A stretch of DNA of 64,000 nucleotides from Rhizobium phaseoli (GCF_010668805.1 NZ_WUFT01000020.1:1-64000); one strand, 5' to 3'; positions 26,001 through 35,808 are shown, numbered from the stretch's first letter. Translations and numbers: made by a program. The notes: generated by a model not told the origin, from the letters alone.

Positions 26001-27097
26001 AGGCGCTGCTACTGGTTTCCGAACTGGAAGACTATACCATCTCCTTTGCCAGCGGCGTTGCCCAACACCTGAACGTTGTGCTTGCCGTGCCGCGCCGACG
26101 ATATGCACATCTCGCCTCTTCTTTCGATCCGGCTGTCGATCTGCACCTTCTGGACTGGCCGAGACACCGCTCTCTCTCCAATCCCTGGTTCCTCTACCAG
26201 CTTACGCGTCTGATCCGGCAGGAACAGCCAAACCTCATTCATCTCCTCAGCAATTCCACACTTTGGCTGAACCTTGCCGTGCCGTTCTGGCGCCCGATCC
26301 CGCTTGTGACGACCGTTCATGACGTGGAAATCCATCCCGGCGATTCCGATACGCGTACGCTGCCCGACTGGGCCCCCGAATTGATGGTGAAACAATCCGG
26401 ACATGTTGTCGTCCACGGCGAGGGACTGAAGCGGCTGGTCCTCGATCGATATTCAAAATCGCCGGACTGTGTCCATGTCCTGTCGCATCCCTCCATCCTT
26501 CGCTATGCGGAACTCGCCCGGCGACAGAAGATGGCGCCGCGCGAAGCGGATGGGACCATACGCGTCCTGCTCTTCGGACGGATTTTCGCCTACAAGGGCC
26601 TGGAACATCTGGTTCGGGCCGAGGCGATGCTCAAGGACGCGCTTCCCAACCTGCGAATCACGGTCGCAGGCCGTGGCGACAATCCGGCGATATTCCAGTC
26701 GCTTATGGGGGATGCCGGCCGCTACGACATTCGCAATCGTTTTATCGAGGATGCAGAAGTCGCCCAGCTTTTCCTCGACACCGACATCGTCGTTCTTCCC
26801 TATACGGAAGCATCACAAAGCGGTGTGCTCAACCTTGCCGCCGCATTTGGCAAACCGGTCATCGTCACGGATGTCGGCGAGTTGCGGGACACCGTTCAGC
26901 CCAACGGGTTGGGAATGGTGGTCCCTCCGGGAGACGCCAAAGAGCTCGCGGCAGCAATCAGAACATTGGCAGACAACGGCGAACTGAGAAACAATTTCGG
27001 GGCCAATGCGCTCGAATGGGCCAAAGGACCGAATTCGCCTGAACGGGTCGGCGCCCAGGCCGCGGCCGTTTATCGGGAGGTGATCGGGTCATGCTGA
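25997..27097 (+). CDS. Glycosyltransferase family 4
   Basis: A 366-aa GT-B transferase. The C-terminal domain has VLLFGRIFAYKGLEHLVRAE, a nucleotide-sugar region VLPYTEASQSGVLNLAAAFG (E-x7-E type) and KPVIVTDVGELRD. The N-terminal acceptor domain has TTVHDVEIHPG. The start overlaps the preceding gene by 4 bp (ATGA). Donor sugar unknown. Confidence 0.87.
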   Translation: MKALLLVSELEDYTISFASGVAQHLNVVLAVPRRRYAHLASSFDPAVDLHLLDWPRHRSLSNPWFLYQLTRLIRQEQPNLIHLLSNSTLWLNLAVPFWRPIPLVTTVHDVEIHPGDSDTRTLPDWAPELMVKQSGHVVVHGEGLKRLVLDRYSKSPDCVHVLSHPSILRYAELARRQKMAPREADGTIRVLLFGRIFAYKGLEHLVRAEAMLKDALPNLRITVAGRGDNPAIFQSLMGDAGRYDIRNRFIEDAEVAQLFLDTDIVVLPYTEASQSGVLNLAAAFGKPVIVTDVGELRDTVQPNGLGMVVPPGDAKELAAAIRTLADNGELRNNFGANALEWAKGPNSPERVGAQAAAVYREVIGSC

Positions 27098-28233
27098 TGG
27101 AGGCCGTGACGGACAGAAGTCGAATGGCACTACGGAGCGCGGCCAGCGTCCGCCACTATGTTCCGGGCGGCTGCGAGAACGGCGGCGGCATTGGCAGGCT
27201 GGTCGGCTATATAACAGAGACCGCGAACGAGACCGGCACCAAACATTTCGTCACCGATACCAGAGGGGCTCGATGGTCCAAGGTGACGTCACCCGCACGC
27301 CTGCTCGGCGCCATCCTGACGATGGCAAAGGACCGGATTGTCGCGCCGGCCCGCATTCACCATATCCATATCGCCGGCCGCGGCAGCACGTCGCGAAAAC
27401 TGATCCTGACCGAGGCTGCCCGTTTGTTCGGGTGCTGCCACATATTGCACCTGCACGACTACGACTATGCCAGCGACTTTGAGCAACGCTCGCCGCGCCA
27501 GCAACGGCTCATCCGTCGGATGTTTCAGAATGCCGATTGCGTCGTGGCGCTCGGCCGGCGCGATCGTATGACGCTGACCACACTTCTGGGCGTCGACGAA
27601 CGTCGTACGGTCGTTGCCCATAATTGCGTCCCCGATCCCGGGGCGCACGATATTCGCCTCGGCCAGACACCGCTGATCGTATTCCTCGGCCGGTTGAGCG
27701 AACGCAAGGGCGTCACGGAGCTTTTGCTGGCCCTGAGCCACCCGCTCATGAAAGAACTCCAGTGGCGGGCTGTCTTGGCAGGCGACGGACCTGTCGAGGA
27801 TTATCGCCGTCAGGCTGACGCCCTGGCGCTTTCCGATCTCGTAGAGATGCCCGGGTGGCTCGACGCCGGTGAGACGCGGGCCCTGTGTGCGCGTGCAGAT
27901 ATCCTGGTTCTGCCTTCGCACGCCGAAGGTCTGGCAATGGCCCTGCTCGAAGGGCTGTCCCACGGGCTCGCGGTCGTCACCACGCGTGTCGGAGCGCATG
28001 ACGAAGTCATTACCGACGGTGAAACCGGGATTTTCGTGCCTGTCGGAGATCCGAATGCCTTGGCTGCAGCGCTGGCGAAACTGGTGACCGATCCAGAAAT
28101 CTGCATCCGCCTCTCAGTCCGGGGGCGCACGCATTACCTCAACCATTTCAGCATGAAGGCCTATATGCGGTCGCTCGGGACACTATACGAAACCGTTTCC
28201 GCGAAACCTCAAGCAATGGTCGGCGCACGATGA
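27091..28233 (+). CDS. Glycosyltransferase family 4
   Basis: A 380-aa GT-B transferase with IVFLGRLSERKGVTELLLAL, the E-x7-E motif in LPSHAEGLAMALLEGLSHGL, and ETGIFVPVGDPNALAAAL. It overlaps both neighbours by a few bases (7 bp with the previous gene, 4 bp with the next), so it is part of the operon 25050-30434. The start could also be the ATG at 27097 or 27124. Confidence 0.87.
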   Translation: MLMEAVTDRSRMALRSAASVRHYVPGGCENGGGIGRLVGYITETANETGTKHFVTDTRGARWSKVTSPARLLGAILTMAKDRIVAPARIHHIHIAGRGSTSRKLILTEAARLFGCCHILHLHDYDYASDFEQRSPRQQRLIRRMFQNADCVVALGRRDRMTLTTLLGVDERRTVVAHNCVPDPGAHDIRLGQTPLIVFLGRLSERKGVTELLLALSHPLMKELQWRAVLAGDGPVEDYRRQADALALSDLVEMPGWLDAGETRALCARADILVLPSHAEGLAMALLEGLSHGLAVVTTRVGAHDEVITDGETGIFVPVGDPNALAAALAKLVTDPEICIRLSVRGRTHYLNHFSMKAYMRSLGTLYETVSAKPQAMVGAR

Positions 28234-30434
28234 CGATTTCCACTCTTCCGCCGGACCGCAATCTTCCGATCTCGCCGATGCGCTATGACCCGCGGTTTCA
28301 GGTGGAGACCAAGGCGGACAACTTCGATCTGGCATCCATTTACCGTCTCGTTCGCCGAAGAATGATCATGATCATCACGATAACCATGCTGCTCATGGCG
28401 CCCGCGGCGATTATGATCTTTGGGCTGAAGCCCAGCTACCAGGGCTGGGCTAGGTTGATTGTCCACCAGCCGCTGGCAACATCGCTTGATACGGAAGATG
28501 CCAGCCACAGTGATCTACTAGACGCGAAATCGGAGACTGAGCGGCTTCTATCCAGAAGTATCGCAGAGCGAGTTGTCCGCGAACTGCAGCTTGACGTGCG
28601 GGAGGAATTCAATCCAGCGCTGCGGAAGACCTCGTTCATCGAAAGGATCCGGACAAAGGTGCGCGGCCTGTTCGACCCCAAAAAACCCACCTCGCCTTCA
28701 CGGGACAACATCAACGCCATCATCCCGGAATATTTTAGAGCGCTCGGCGTGTGGCATGAAGATAAGAGTGACGTTATCCAGATCAGCTTCAATTCGACTG
28801 ATCCTGAACTCGCAGCCGCGGTTCCGAATCGGGTCATCAGCGTTTATCTCGATGAGCGGAAGGACAGTATCCGCAGCCGCCTGGATACAGCGCAAGAATG
28901 GATACGACAGCGCATCACGGAACAGCAGGTTCGCACTGACACGTCTCGAGACGCTGCCCGCGACTATCAAGAATCGATGGACGTCGTCTCGAAAGAGGAC
29001 GCTCAAGAGGAACGGATCAAGTCATTTCTGGAACTCACTGGCCGAGAAGGAAAAATCGAAGAAAGCCGGGTTGAGGTAGAGGCGGTGATCTCAACGCTGG
29101 AAACAGCCGATAACGCTTCGGTCGCTGCGCAGAATATCGTCGTCCCCGACAGCATTGCCGTAAAGCAACGCGATCTTCGCGGACAGGAACAGGATCTCGC
29201 CCGTCTTCTCGAGACATATGACGGCAATGCCGAGGCCGTGGTGGAGCTACGTGGAGAGATCCAAGAATCCCGTGCCGATCTCGACCTTGCGACCAAACAA
29301 TATCTCCAGACAATGCGAACCAAGCTCGTCGCACTTGATCATGAAGCTGAAGCAGTACAATCCAGGCTGGTTGTTGCCAATGAAAAACGCATACGTGATG
29401 CGCTGGTGCAGACGGAATTGTTGCGACTGCAGAAAATCGCCGAAAAGGAACAAACGGCACTCGACAAGCTTGAGAACCAGCGCCGTGACCTCGCCGCGAA
29501 GGCCATGCTGCCGGGGGCGGAGTTGGAAGTTTTAACACCAGCTACAGTACCGCTTGCATCACAGGGACGTGGGCGGCTTTCCTATCTGGTGGGCGCCCTC
29601 CTGGCCGCAATCTCGGCCGCCATAACGGCCGCTTTCGTGATCGAAATGTGGGACCGGACGGTCCGGAGTTTCGACCAGATAGCTGGAATGGCGCGCACGA
29701 CACCGGCTGGACTTATCCCGCGTCTGGCGCGGAGGGAACATTCGAAGACGATGTTCGCACATATGCCGGTCCCGATGTTTGACGAAGCAATCCGTACCGT
29801 GGTGCTTTCACTCAAGCAGTCCAATGGCGGTAAGTTGCCGAACAGCATCGTCGTTACCTCGGCTCACAGCGGAGACGGCAAGTCGCTTGTCGCGCGATCG
29901 CTGGCTATCGAGCTTGCCGCTGCCGCGATTCCGGTGCTGCTGGTCGATGGCGACCTTCGGCGGGGACAACTCGATTCGTTTTTCAGGTCGGAGCTCATGC
30001 ACGGATTGAACGAATTCCTCAATGGTCAGGCCGATTTCCGCGACATCGTCTACCACCATCCAAGCGGTATCGATTTCATTCCATCTGGAAAATTCACTCT
30101 CCAGCGGCGCGTCCGTCCGAACGGCCTCGCAGAAATCATCGAGATGGCGGTCGCGGCCGGCCAGGTCGTCATCTTCGACAGCGCGCCTGTGCTCGCCTCG
30201 TCGGATACCGTGCAATTGACTGCCCTGGCGGAAAGAACACTGGCAATTGTTGGATGGGGAAAGACGAGCCGCCGCGCCGTAGAGTTCAGCCTGCAGCAAA
30301 TGAAAAGCTCGCGGAACTCGGAGATCATTGTCGCGATCAACAAGGTAAACCCCGAAAAGCACGCGCTGTATAATTTCAGCGACTCGGAGCTTTTTTCAAA
30401 ATCCTTGATGAAATACTACAAACTCAACGTGTGA
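28230..30434 (+). CDS. Wzz-BY-kinase fusion, ExoP-like chain-length regulator
   Basis: A 734-aa inner-membrane protein controlling polymer length and export. The Wzz domain starts with a first membrane helix (MIIITITMLLMAPAAIMIFG, about residues 48-68). A long periplasmic coiled coil of roughly 390 residues and a second helix (LSYLVGALLAAISAAITAAF) follow. The cytoplasmic kinase domain has Walker A in TSAHSGDGKSLVARS (G548-D-G-K) and Walker A' in PVLLVDGDLRRGQLD. The C-terminal tail carries only three tyrosines (ALYNF and KYYK), fewer than in E. coli Wzc. The gene ends the operon and is followed by a terminator. Confidence 0.92.
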   Translation: MTISTLPPDRNLPISPMRYDPRFQVETKADNFDLASIYRLVRRRMIMIITITMLLMAPAAIMIFGLKPSYQGWARLIVHQPLATSLDTEDASHSDLLDAKSETERLLSRSIAERVVRELQLDVREEFNPALRKTSFIERIRTKVRGLFDPKKPTSPSRDNINAIIPEYFRALGVWHEDKSDVIQISFNSTDPELAAAVPNRVISVYLDERKDSIRSRLDTAQEWIRQRITEQQVRTDTSRDAARDYQESMDVVSKEDAQEERIKSFLELTGREGKIEESRVEVEAVISTLETADNASVAAQNIVVPDSIAVKQRDLRGQEQDLARLLETYDGNAEAVVELRGEIQESRADLDLATKQYLQTMRTKLVALDHEAEAVQSRLVVANEKRIRDALVQTELLRLQKIAEKEQTALDKLENQRRDLAAKAMLPGAELEVLTPATVPLASQGRGRLSYLVGALLAAISAAITAAFVIEMWDRTVRSFDQIAGMARTTPAGLIPRLARREHSKTMFAHMPVPMFDEAIRTVVLSLKQSNGGKLPNSIVVTSAHSGDGKSLVARSLAIELAAAAIPVLLVDGDLRRGQLDSFFRSELMHGLNEFLNGQADFRDIVYHHPSGIDFIPSGKFTLQRRVRPNGLAEIIEMAVAAGQVVIFDSAPVLASSDTVQLTALAERTLAIVGWGKTSRRAVEFSLQQMKSSRNSEIIVAINKVNPEKHALYNFSDSELFSKSLMKYYKLNV

Positions 30435-30467
30435 ATACATCACACGAAAGAATAAATTCTCTTTTTT
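30428..30467 (+). terminator. Rho-independent terminator after Wzz-kinase gene
   Basis: A hairpin CGTGTGA-ATACA-TCACACG overlaps the stop codon (30428-30446). It is followed by a short stem AGAAT-AA-ATTCT and six Ts. It separates the glycosyltransferase-Wzz operon from gmd-fcl. Confidence 0.65.
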
Positions 30468-30528
30468 GAAATTTCACGAAATACACAGCATAAGTTGCTT
30501 ACGCATTGGTAGTCGAGTTGGAGGATCC

Positions 30529-31632
30529 ATGGATACGAGAATGAGAGAGAACCGAAAAGTTGCGCTGATTACCGGTATAACAGGTCAGGACGGCGCGTAT
30601 CTGGCCGAAATGCTCTTGGAGAAGGGTTATATCGTTCATGGCCTCAAGCGACGCTCATCGTCCTTCAACACCAGTCGCATCGAGCATCTCTACGAAGATC
30701 CCCACATCGAGAATCCGCGCTTTATCCTGCATTTCGGGGACATGACCGATTCAACGAATCTCATCCGTGTCGTTCAGGAAACGCAGCCGGACGAGATCTA
30801 TAATCTCGCCGCACAGAGCCATGTTCAAGTCTCCTTCGAGACGCCGGAATACACGGCCAACGCGGATGGAACCGGCACCCTTCGGCTACTTGAAGCAATT
30901 CGCCTCCTGGGGCTGACCAAGAAGACCCGCTTCTATCAAGCCTCCACCTCAGAACTCTACGGCAAAGTCCAGGAAGTCCCGCAGAGCGAAACGACGCCTT
31001 TCTACCCTCGATCACCCTACGCCGCGGCCAAGCTCTACGCCTATTGGATTGTGGTCAATTATCGCGAGGCATATGGCATGCACGCCTCGAACGGCATTTT
31101 GTTCAATCATGAAAGCCCGATCCGCGGCGAAACATTCGTGACACGCAAGATCACCCGGGCGGCGGCGGCGATCCATCTTGGCCTGCAGGAAAGGCTCTAT
31201 CTCGGCAATCTGGATGCCAAGCGCGACTGGGGACATGCACGAGAATATGTCCGCGGCATGTGGCTGATGCTGCAACAGGACGAACCGGAGGACTATGTCC
31301 TGGCGACGGGAGAAACGCACTCGGTTCGTTCCTTTGTCGACAAGGCCTTTGCCAAGGTGGGCATGCCAATTGATTGGCGTGGGAACGGGGTTGAGGAAAA
31401 GGGATACGATAAGACATCCGGTCAGTGTGTGGTGGAGATTGATCCAGCCTACTTCCGTCCGACTGAAGTTGATCTTTTGATCGGCGATCCGACGAAGGCG
31501 CACACCAAGCTTGGCTGGAAACACGAGACCAGCCTTGATCAGCTGGTTGCGGAGATGGTTCGCGAGGATCTGAAAGTCATGGCACGAAATGTTCCGACGG
31601 TAGGCGCGACCAAAGGCTTTGCTCATGCCTGA
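30529..31632 (+). CDS. gmd: GDP-mannose 4,6-dehydratase
   Basis: A 367-aa SDR that converts GDP-mannose to GDP-4-keto-6-deoxymannose. Typical Gmd motifs are ALITGITGQDGAYLAEMLLE, RRSSSFNTSRIEHLYEDPH, the S/T-x-E catalytic ASTSELYGKVQEVPQ, YAAAKLYAYWI and NGILFNHESPIRGETFVTRK. The ATG at 30529 has GGAGG 5 nt upstream. It overlaps fcl by 8 bp. Together they make GDP-L-fucose, or the intermediate for related 6-deoxysugars. Phosphomannomutase and GDP-mannose pyrophosphorylase are not in the window. Confidence 0.96.
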   Translation: MDTRMRENRKVALITGITGQDGAYLAEMLLEKGYIVHGLKRRSSSFNTSRIEHLYEDPHIENPRFILHFGDMTDSTNLIRVVQETQPDEIYNLAAQSHVQVSFETPEYTANADGTGTLRLLEAIRLLGLTKKTRFYQASTSELYGKVQEVPQSETTPFYPRSPYAAAKLYAYWIVVNYREAYGMHASNGILFNHESPIRGETFVTRKITRAAAAIHLGLQERLYLGNLDAKRDWGHAREYVRGMWLMLQQDEPEDYVLATGETHSVRSFVDKAFAKVGMPIDWRGNGVEEKGYDKTSGQCVVEIDPAYFRPTEVDLLIGDPTKAHTKLGWKHETSLDQLVAEMVREDLKVMARNVPTVGATKGFAHA

Positions 31633-32695
31633 GGTGATCTACAGCCTTGCCGGAAAAAGGGTCTATGTCGCGGGCCACCGCGGCATGGTGGGCTCTGCGA
31701 TCGTGCGGCGTCTCGCTTCCGAGGGCTGCGAGATTTTGACGGCCACCCGCGCCGAGGTCGACCTCAGACGGCAGGAGCAGGTGGAGGCATGGATGAGTAA
31801 GAATCGTCCCGACGCCATCTTCCTGGCTGCGGCGAGGGTCGGCGGCATTCTGGCGAACGCGACCTATCCGGCCGACTTCCTTTATGACAACGTGATTCTC
31901 CAAGCGAACGTCATCCACGCAGCCCATAGAGTTGACGTCGAAAAACTGATGTTTTTGGGCTCGTCCTGCATCTATCCGAAATTCGCCGACCAGCCGATCG
32001 TTGAGGACTCCCTTCTGACTGGTTCGCTTGAGCCCACGAATGAATGGTATGCGATCGCCAAAATTGCCGGATTAAAGCTCTGCCATGCCTATCGCAAACA
32101 GCACGGTAGAGATTTCATCTCGGCCATGCCGACCAATCTTTATGGTCCCGAGGACAATTTTGACCTCGGGTCAAGCCACGTCATGCCGGCGCTCATACGC
32201 AAGGCGCATGAAGTCAAGGTCAACCAGCAGCAAGAGATCTGCATCTGGGGTACTGGCACGCCGCGGCGCGAATTCCTGCATGTTGACGATTGTGCCGACG
32301 CCTGCCTCCATCTCATGAAGACCTATTCCGCCGAAACTCATGTGAATGTCGGTTCCGGCGAAGACATTTCCATCCTCGAATTGGGACAACTCGTCTCCGA
32401 GGTCGTTGGCTTCGAAGGCAAGATCAAGCACGACCTCACCAAGCCAGATGGAACGCCACGTAAACTGTTGAGCATCGACAAGCTTCGCGCGCTCGGCTGG
32501 TTCCCCAAGATCGGTCTGAAGGAGGGTATCGAAGACGCCTATCGCTCCTTCCTGGATGGTCATTATCTCGAACGCAGCAACAGGATTATTTCCAGCGACC
32601 TGATCGGCCAAAGCGACATCGGTTTTGAGAGAGCCGAGACTTCGGCGCTGCATGCGTCCACGCTCTCTTCGGTCGCACATCATCCTCGCGCATAG
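31625..32695 (+). CDS. fcl: GDP-L-fucose synthase
   Basis: A 356-aa SDR with 3,5-epimerase/4-reductase activity. Motifs are KRVYVAGHRGMVGSAIVRRL, LAAARVGGILANATYPADF, LGSSCIYPKFADQPI and the catalytic YAIAKIAGLKLC, then MPTNLYGPEDNFDL. About 40 residues at the C-terminus go beyond the usual end. The ATG at 31625 lies inside the end of gmd, indicating coupling. Confidence 0.95.
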   Translation: MPEVIYSLAGKRVYVAGHRGMVGSAIVRRLASEGCEILTATRAEVDLRRQEQVEAWMSKNRPDAIFLAAARVGGILANATYPADFLYDNVILQANVIHAAHRVDVEKLMFLGSSCIYPKFADQPIVEDSLLTGSLEPTNEWYAIAKIAGLKLCHAYRKQHGRDFISAMPTNLYGPEDNFDLGSSHVMPALIRKAHEVKVNQQQEICIWGTGTPRREFLHVDDCADACLHLMKTYSAETHVNVGSGEDISILELGQLVSEVVGFEGKIKHDLTKPDGTPRKLLSIDKLRALGWFPKIGLKEGIEDAYRSFLDGHYLERSNRIISSDLIGQSDIGFERAETSALHASTLSSVAHHPRA

Positions 32696-32714
32696 CGAAT
32701 TTGCGCGAGGCACA

Positions 32715-32894
32715 ATGAGCTGTTGTCTCGGGGGGGACGCATATGCGGGGATGGTGCAACCAATGCAACCGGTAGAAATCAGGATTGTAGCGCTCATTTT
32801 CCTGATAGTCGCGTGGGCGCTGATTATCGGTGTGGCAATGAATTTTTTCGCGGTCGAGATGCCGATATCGCTTGTCGCTCTATTAAACGGATAA
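32715..32894 (+). CDS. Small single-pass membrane protein, hypothetical
   Basis: A 59-aa frame beginning 20 bp after fcl, with GCGAGG just upstream of the ATG at 32715; an internal start at 32751 gives 47 aa. One clear hydrophobic segment (IVALIFLIVAWALIIGVAMN). No family is recognised. Position and ribosome-binding site make it plausible as the last gene of the gmd-fcl operon. Confidence 0.45.
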   Translation: MSCCLGGDAYAGMVQPMQPVEIRIVALIFLIVAWALIIGVAMNFFAVEMPISLVALLNG

Positions 32895-33252
32895 TCCACG
32901 TCGGATGGCTCCACGAGATGGCCTTCGGCCGGGCTGTCGGGCGATAATCGCTGTGTTAAAGCCGGCAGGCGTGGCCGTACCCCACATGCTGACCGTTGCT
33001 CGAGCCGGCTTGCCAAACCAGTTCCGACTTTGCCGGGTCGCGCTTTGAGACAGGGTGGTTTCTGGAGCAATAGAATCAGTTGGTTACGCGCTTCCCCGGG
33101 AAAAACTGTTACGGGCATCGACCGCAAGCGTGGTACACCATCGAAATGGTGCTCTAGAACAGGATGATTTAGCTCCGGTCGGCCTAAAATCTGAATGATG
33201 TCATGAGAAAACCGCCCACACTATTCGGCATCATGCTCCAGGGAAGACGATC
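32895..33252. other. Intergenic region, nothing identified
   Basis: A 358-bp gap between the polysaccharide cluster and the sugar-transport locus. I find no gene, strong hairpin or known repeat. It marks the boundary between two functional units and should hold the promoter of the ROK regulator. Confidence 0.4.
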
Positions 33253-34392
33253 ATGCGGTATCTTCGATCAGGGCCGCGTCGGCTTCAAACCCAGGACATG
33301 GGCGCCCCGCGCGCCAAAACAATTGGTCTCAGGTCCGGTGAAATCGCCGATCGAAATATCCGCGTCATCCTGGAAGCCATCCGCCGCCATGGTCCGTTGA
33401 CGCGGATGGAGCTTGGCCGGCATAGCGGCCTGTCAGGCCCCGGTATCACCAATATTCTTCGCCGATTGGCCGACCAGAAGCTTGTCACCTCCCATCGCCG
33501 CAACGGCCTCGGTGGCGGGGCGACTGCCACCGAGTTCGCCTTGCGTCCGGAAGGCGCCTTCTCGATCGGCGTCAAACTCCGCCAGCGGCGCGGCGAGATC
33601 GTGCTCATCGATCTCAGCGGCCAGGCTCATGATCGGGTCTATTTCAGCCTGGACCCCGCAGACAGGGCCGGCGCGGTGCACGCCGCCGTCAAGGATATCG
33701 CCGATCGCCACGCCGCCTTGCCGATCCTCGGCCTCGGCATCGCCGCCAACGACTGGACGGACGAGCAAAGCGATCAAATCGCCGCACTATCGTCGATCGC
33801 GCGTCCCTATGTCGAGAACGAGTGCACCGCCAGCCTTCTCGCCGAGCGCACGATCGGCAGCTCTACGCGGGAGGGCGGGCTGGCGATGATCATCATCGAC
33901 GATGACGTTCAGGCTGGTTTTCTCATTCGCGGCATTCCCTATTCCGGCGTCCATGGCCGGGCGGGCAGCATCGGCGAAATGCTGACCGGCCCGGACAATG
34001 TCCAGCTGAACACCGTCGTCGGTTTCGAGTCGCTACGGTCGAGGATCGGCAACCAGGAATTCACGCGCTTGCTGGACGGGGAGGAATTTTCCTCGCCGTC
34101 ACTGTCGCAATGGATACGCGAGGCCGCCGGCCATCTGCTCGACCCGATCATCGCCATGGCCGGCTTCCTTGCGCCCAGCGTCGTCATGATCGGCAGCGAT
34201 CTGCCACAACGCGTGATCGAAGCCCTGATCCATCAACTTTCCATCGAGCGGCGCGACACCTCGACGAGGCCGTTGCTGACACCATGGATTTCGCCGATGA
34301 AACCGGCGAGCTTCAGCGGGGGCGGCGTGGCACTCGGAGCCGCCCTGCTGCCCTTCCTCAACACTTTGCTGCTGCCGCCGGCTTCCGCCTGA
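33253..34392 (+). CDS. ROK-family transcriptional regulator
   Basis: A 379-aa protein. The N-terminal winged helix-turn-helix is at about residues 35-90 (IRRHGPLTRMELGRHSGLSG). A ROK sugar-binding domain follows (RPEGAFSIGVKLRQRRGEI, VENECTASLLAE, HGRAGSIGEML). The cysteine-rich zinc motif of ROK kinases is absent, so it is a regulator, not a kinase. The start at 33253 has GGGAAGA upstream; 33298 is an alternative. It converges on the Gfo/Idh gene and probably controls the adjacent sugar locus. Confidence 0.85.
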   Translation: MRYLRSGPRRLQTQDMGAPRAKTIGLRSGEIADRNIRVILEAIRRHGPLTRMELGRHSGLSGPGITNILRRLADQKLVTSHRRNGLGGGATATEFALRPEGAFSIGVKLRQRRGEIVLIDLSGQAHDRVYFSLDPADRAGAVHAAVKDIADRHAALPILGLGIAANDWTDEQSDQIAALSSIARPYVENECTASLLAERTIGSSTREGGLAMIIIDDDVQAGFLIRGIPYSGVHGRAGSIGEMLTGPDNVQLNTVVGFESLRSRIGNQEFTRLLDGEEFSSPSLSQWIREAAGHLLDPIIAMAGFLAPSVVMIGSDLPQRVIEALIHQLSIERRDTSTRPLLTPWISPMKPASFSGGGVALGAALLPFLNTLLLPPASA

Positions 34393-34412
34393 CGCCCATT
34401 TACGCACATGCA

Positions 34413-35459
34413 TCACTTGAGCGCTTCATCGGCATGGCTGAGATCGGAGGCCAGCGCCTTGTCGAGGACTTTCTGGATACTGGCGGCGCGGCGGAACGAC
34501 GGTTCCTGCGTCCTGCCGGCCCGCACGGCCTGGACGAAACGCTGGTAATTGGTCTCGACAGGATCGAACGGCACGTCGCGCCAGGTCGCGGTGTGCACGT
34601 CTTCGCCGAGACAGGCGCGTAGCGTCGATTGTCCTGTATCGTAGATCATCTCGATCGAGCCGGTTTCGCCATAGACCCTGAGGCGCAGCTGATCCATCTG
34701 CCCGGCTGCCGTGCGTGTCGCCTGGATCGTGCCGATCGCGCCATTGGTGAAATCGACATTCATCGTGAAGCTGTCGTTGGCATCGAGATCATATTCGCCG
34801 ATCTTGTGGCCTGGCGCCTTGTCGAAGGTTTTCAGCCGCGCGAAGACATGGGTGACGTCGAGCCCAGAACCGTAAGAGGCGAAATCGACGATGTGGATGC
34901 CGATATCGCCGAGTGCGCCGTTCGATCCATGTTTCTTGCTCAGCCGCCACAGCCATTTGCTTTCGCTCTTCCAGTCGCCCCAGTGTCGACCGACCAGCCA
35001 GCTTTGAAGGTGAGAGGCCTCGACGTGGCGCACCGCGCCGATTTCGCCGGCGAGCACCATCTGCCGGCCTTTCTGCAGCGCCGGCGAGTTGCGATAGGTG
35101 AAATTGACCATGCCGACCTTGCCCGATCGCTCGATTGCCTCGGTCATCTCCATCGCCTTGACCGCATCGGTGGCGAGCGGCTTTTCGCAGAAGACGTGTT
35201 TGCCGGCGGCGATCGCCAGAAGCGTCGTCGGGTGGTGGATGTTATCAGGCGTGACGTTGGCGACCGCATCAAATTCGCCCCAGGCGAGAGCCTCTTCGAG
35301 GGAAGCGAATTGATTGGCGATGCCATGTTCGGTGCAAAAGGCGGTAAGCCTTTCCGCAACGACATCGACGCCCCCCACGACGCTGACGCCTTCGATCGCC
35401 TTGAATCTCGCGGCGTGCTGGTTGGCCATGCCGCCGGTGCCGAGAATGAGTAAGCGCAT
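34413..35459 (-). CDS. Gfo/Idh/MocA-family oxidoreductase
   Basis: A 348-aa NAD(P)-dependent sugar oxidoreductase. It has a Rossmann start MRLLILGTGGMANQHAARF, EKPLA in HVFCEKPLATDAVKA and the catalytic-region motif GALGDIGIHIVDFA. The ATG at 35459 follows a perfect GGAGGATCAG. It is divergent from the transporter operon and probably acts on the imported sugar, for example by oxidising C3 of a glycoside or a polyol. The substrate is not known. Confidence 0.85.
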   Translation of the reverse strand: MRLLILGTGGMANQHAARFKAIEGVSVVGGVDVVAERLTAFCTEHGIANQFASLEEALAWGEFDAVANVTPDNIHHPTTLLAIAAGKHVFCEKPLATDAVKAMEMTEAIERSGKVGMVNFTYRNSPALQKGRQMVLAGEIGAVRHVEASHLQSWLVGRHWGDWKSESKWLWRLSKKHGSNGALGDIGIHIVDFASYGSGLDVTHVFARLKTFDKAPGHKIGEYDLDANDSFTMNVDFTNGAIGTIQATRTAAGQMDQLRLRVYGETGSIEMIYDTGQSTLRACLGEDVHTATWRDVPFDPVETNYQRFVQAVRAGRTQEPSFRRAASIQKVLDKALASDLSHADEALK

Positions 35460-35702
35460 CTGATCCTCCATGAGTTCGCTTCCGGCTACCACGTAGCCGG
35501 ATAAAAACTGCACCTTGCCACCGCGGCCATCCGCGATCGCCTCGTGCTCTTCTTCAGGAAATTGCGGATGGATGCGTCGCGTGTCCGAAGGCACGCACTT
35601 TAATTGGCGCATATCCCTTCCGAAAACCGGCGTGCGCGCTAGCTGCTGTTGAATGTCGCCAGCATTTCAACCTCCCAAGGTCTGGCCTCCCAAAGCTCCG
35701 GC

Positions 35703-35736
35703 TTGACATCAAATCAAAGTAACTTAATCTAATTAA
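35703..35736 (+). promoter_or_regulatory. Promoter with overlapping palindrome upstream of the binding-protein gene
   Basis: TTGACA at 35703-35708 and TAATCT at 35725-35730 with 16-bp spacing form a sigma-70-like promoter. A 13-bp palindrome TTAAT-CTA-ATTAA (35724-35736) overlaps the -10 box and is a candidate operator for one of the ROK regulators. Confidence 0.5.
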
Positions 35737-35808
35737 TGCAGCACGGAAATGAGGAGAGGTCAACCGACCGCCAGGCTGTATTCGTTTCAAATGGGGAGGA
35801 GACCCATC

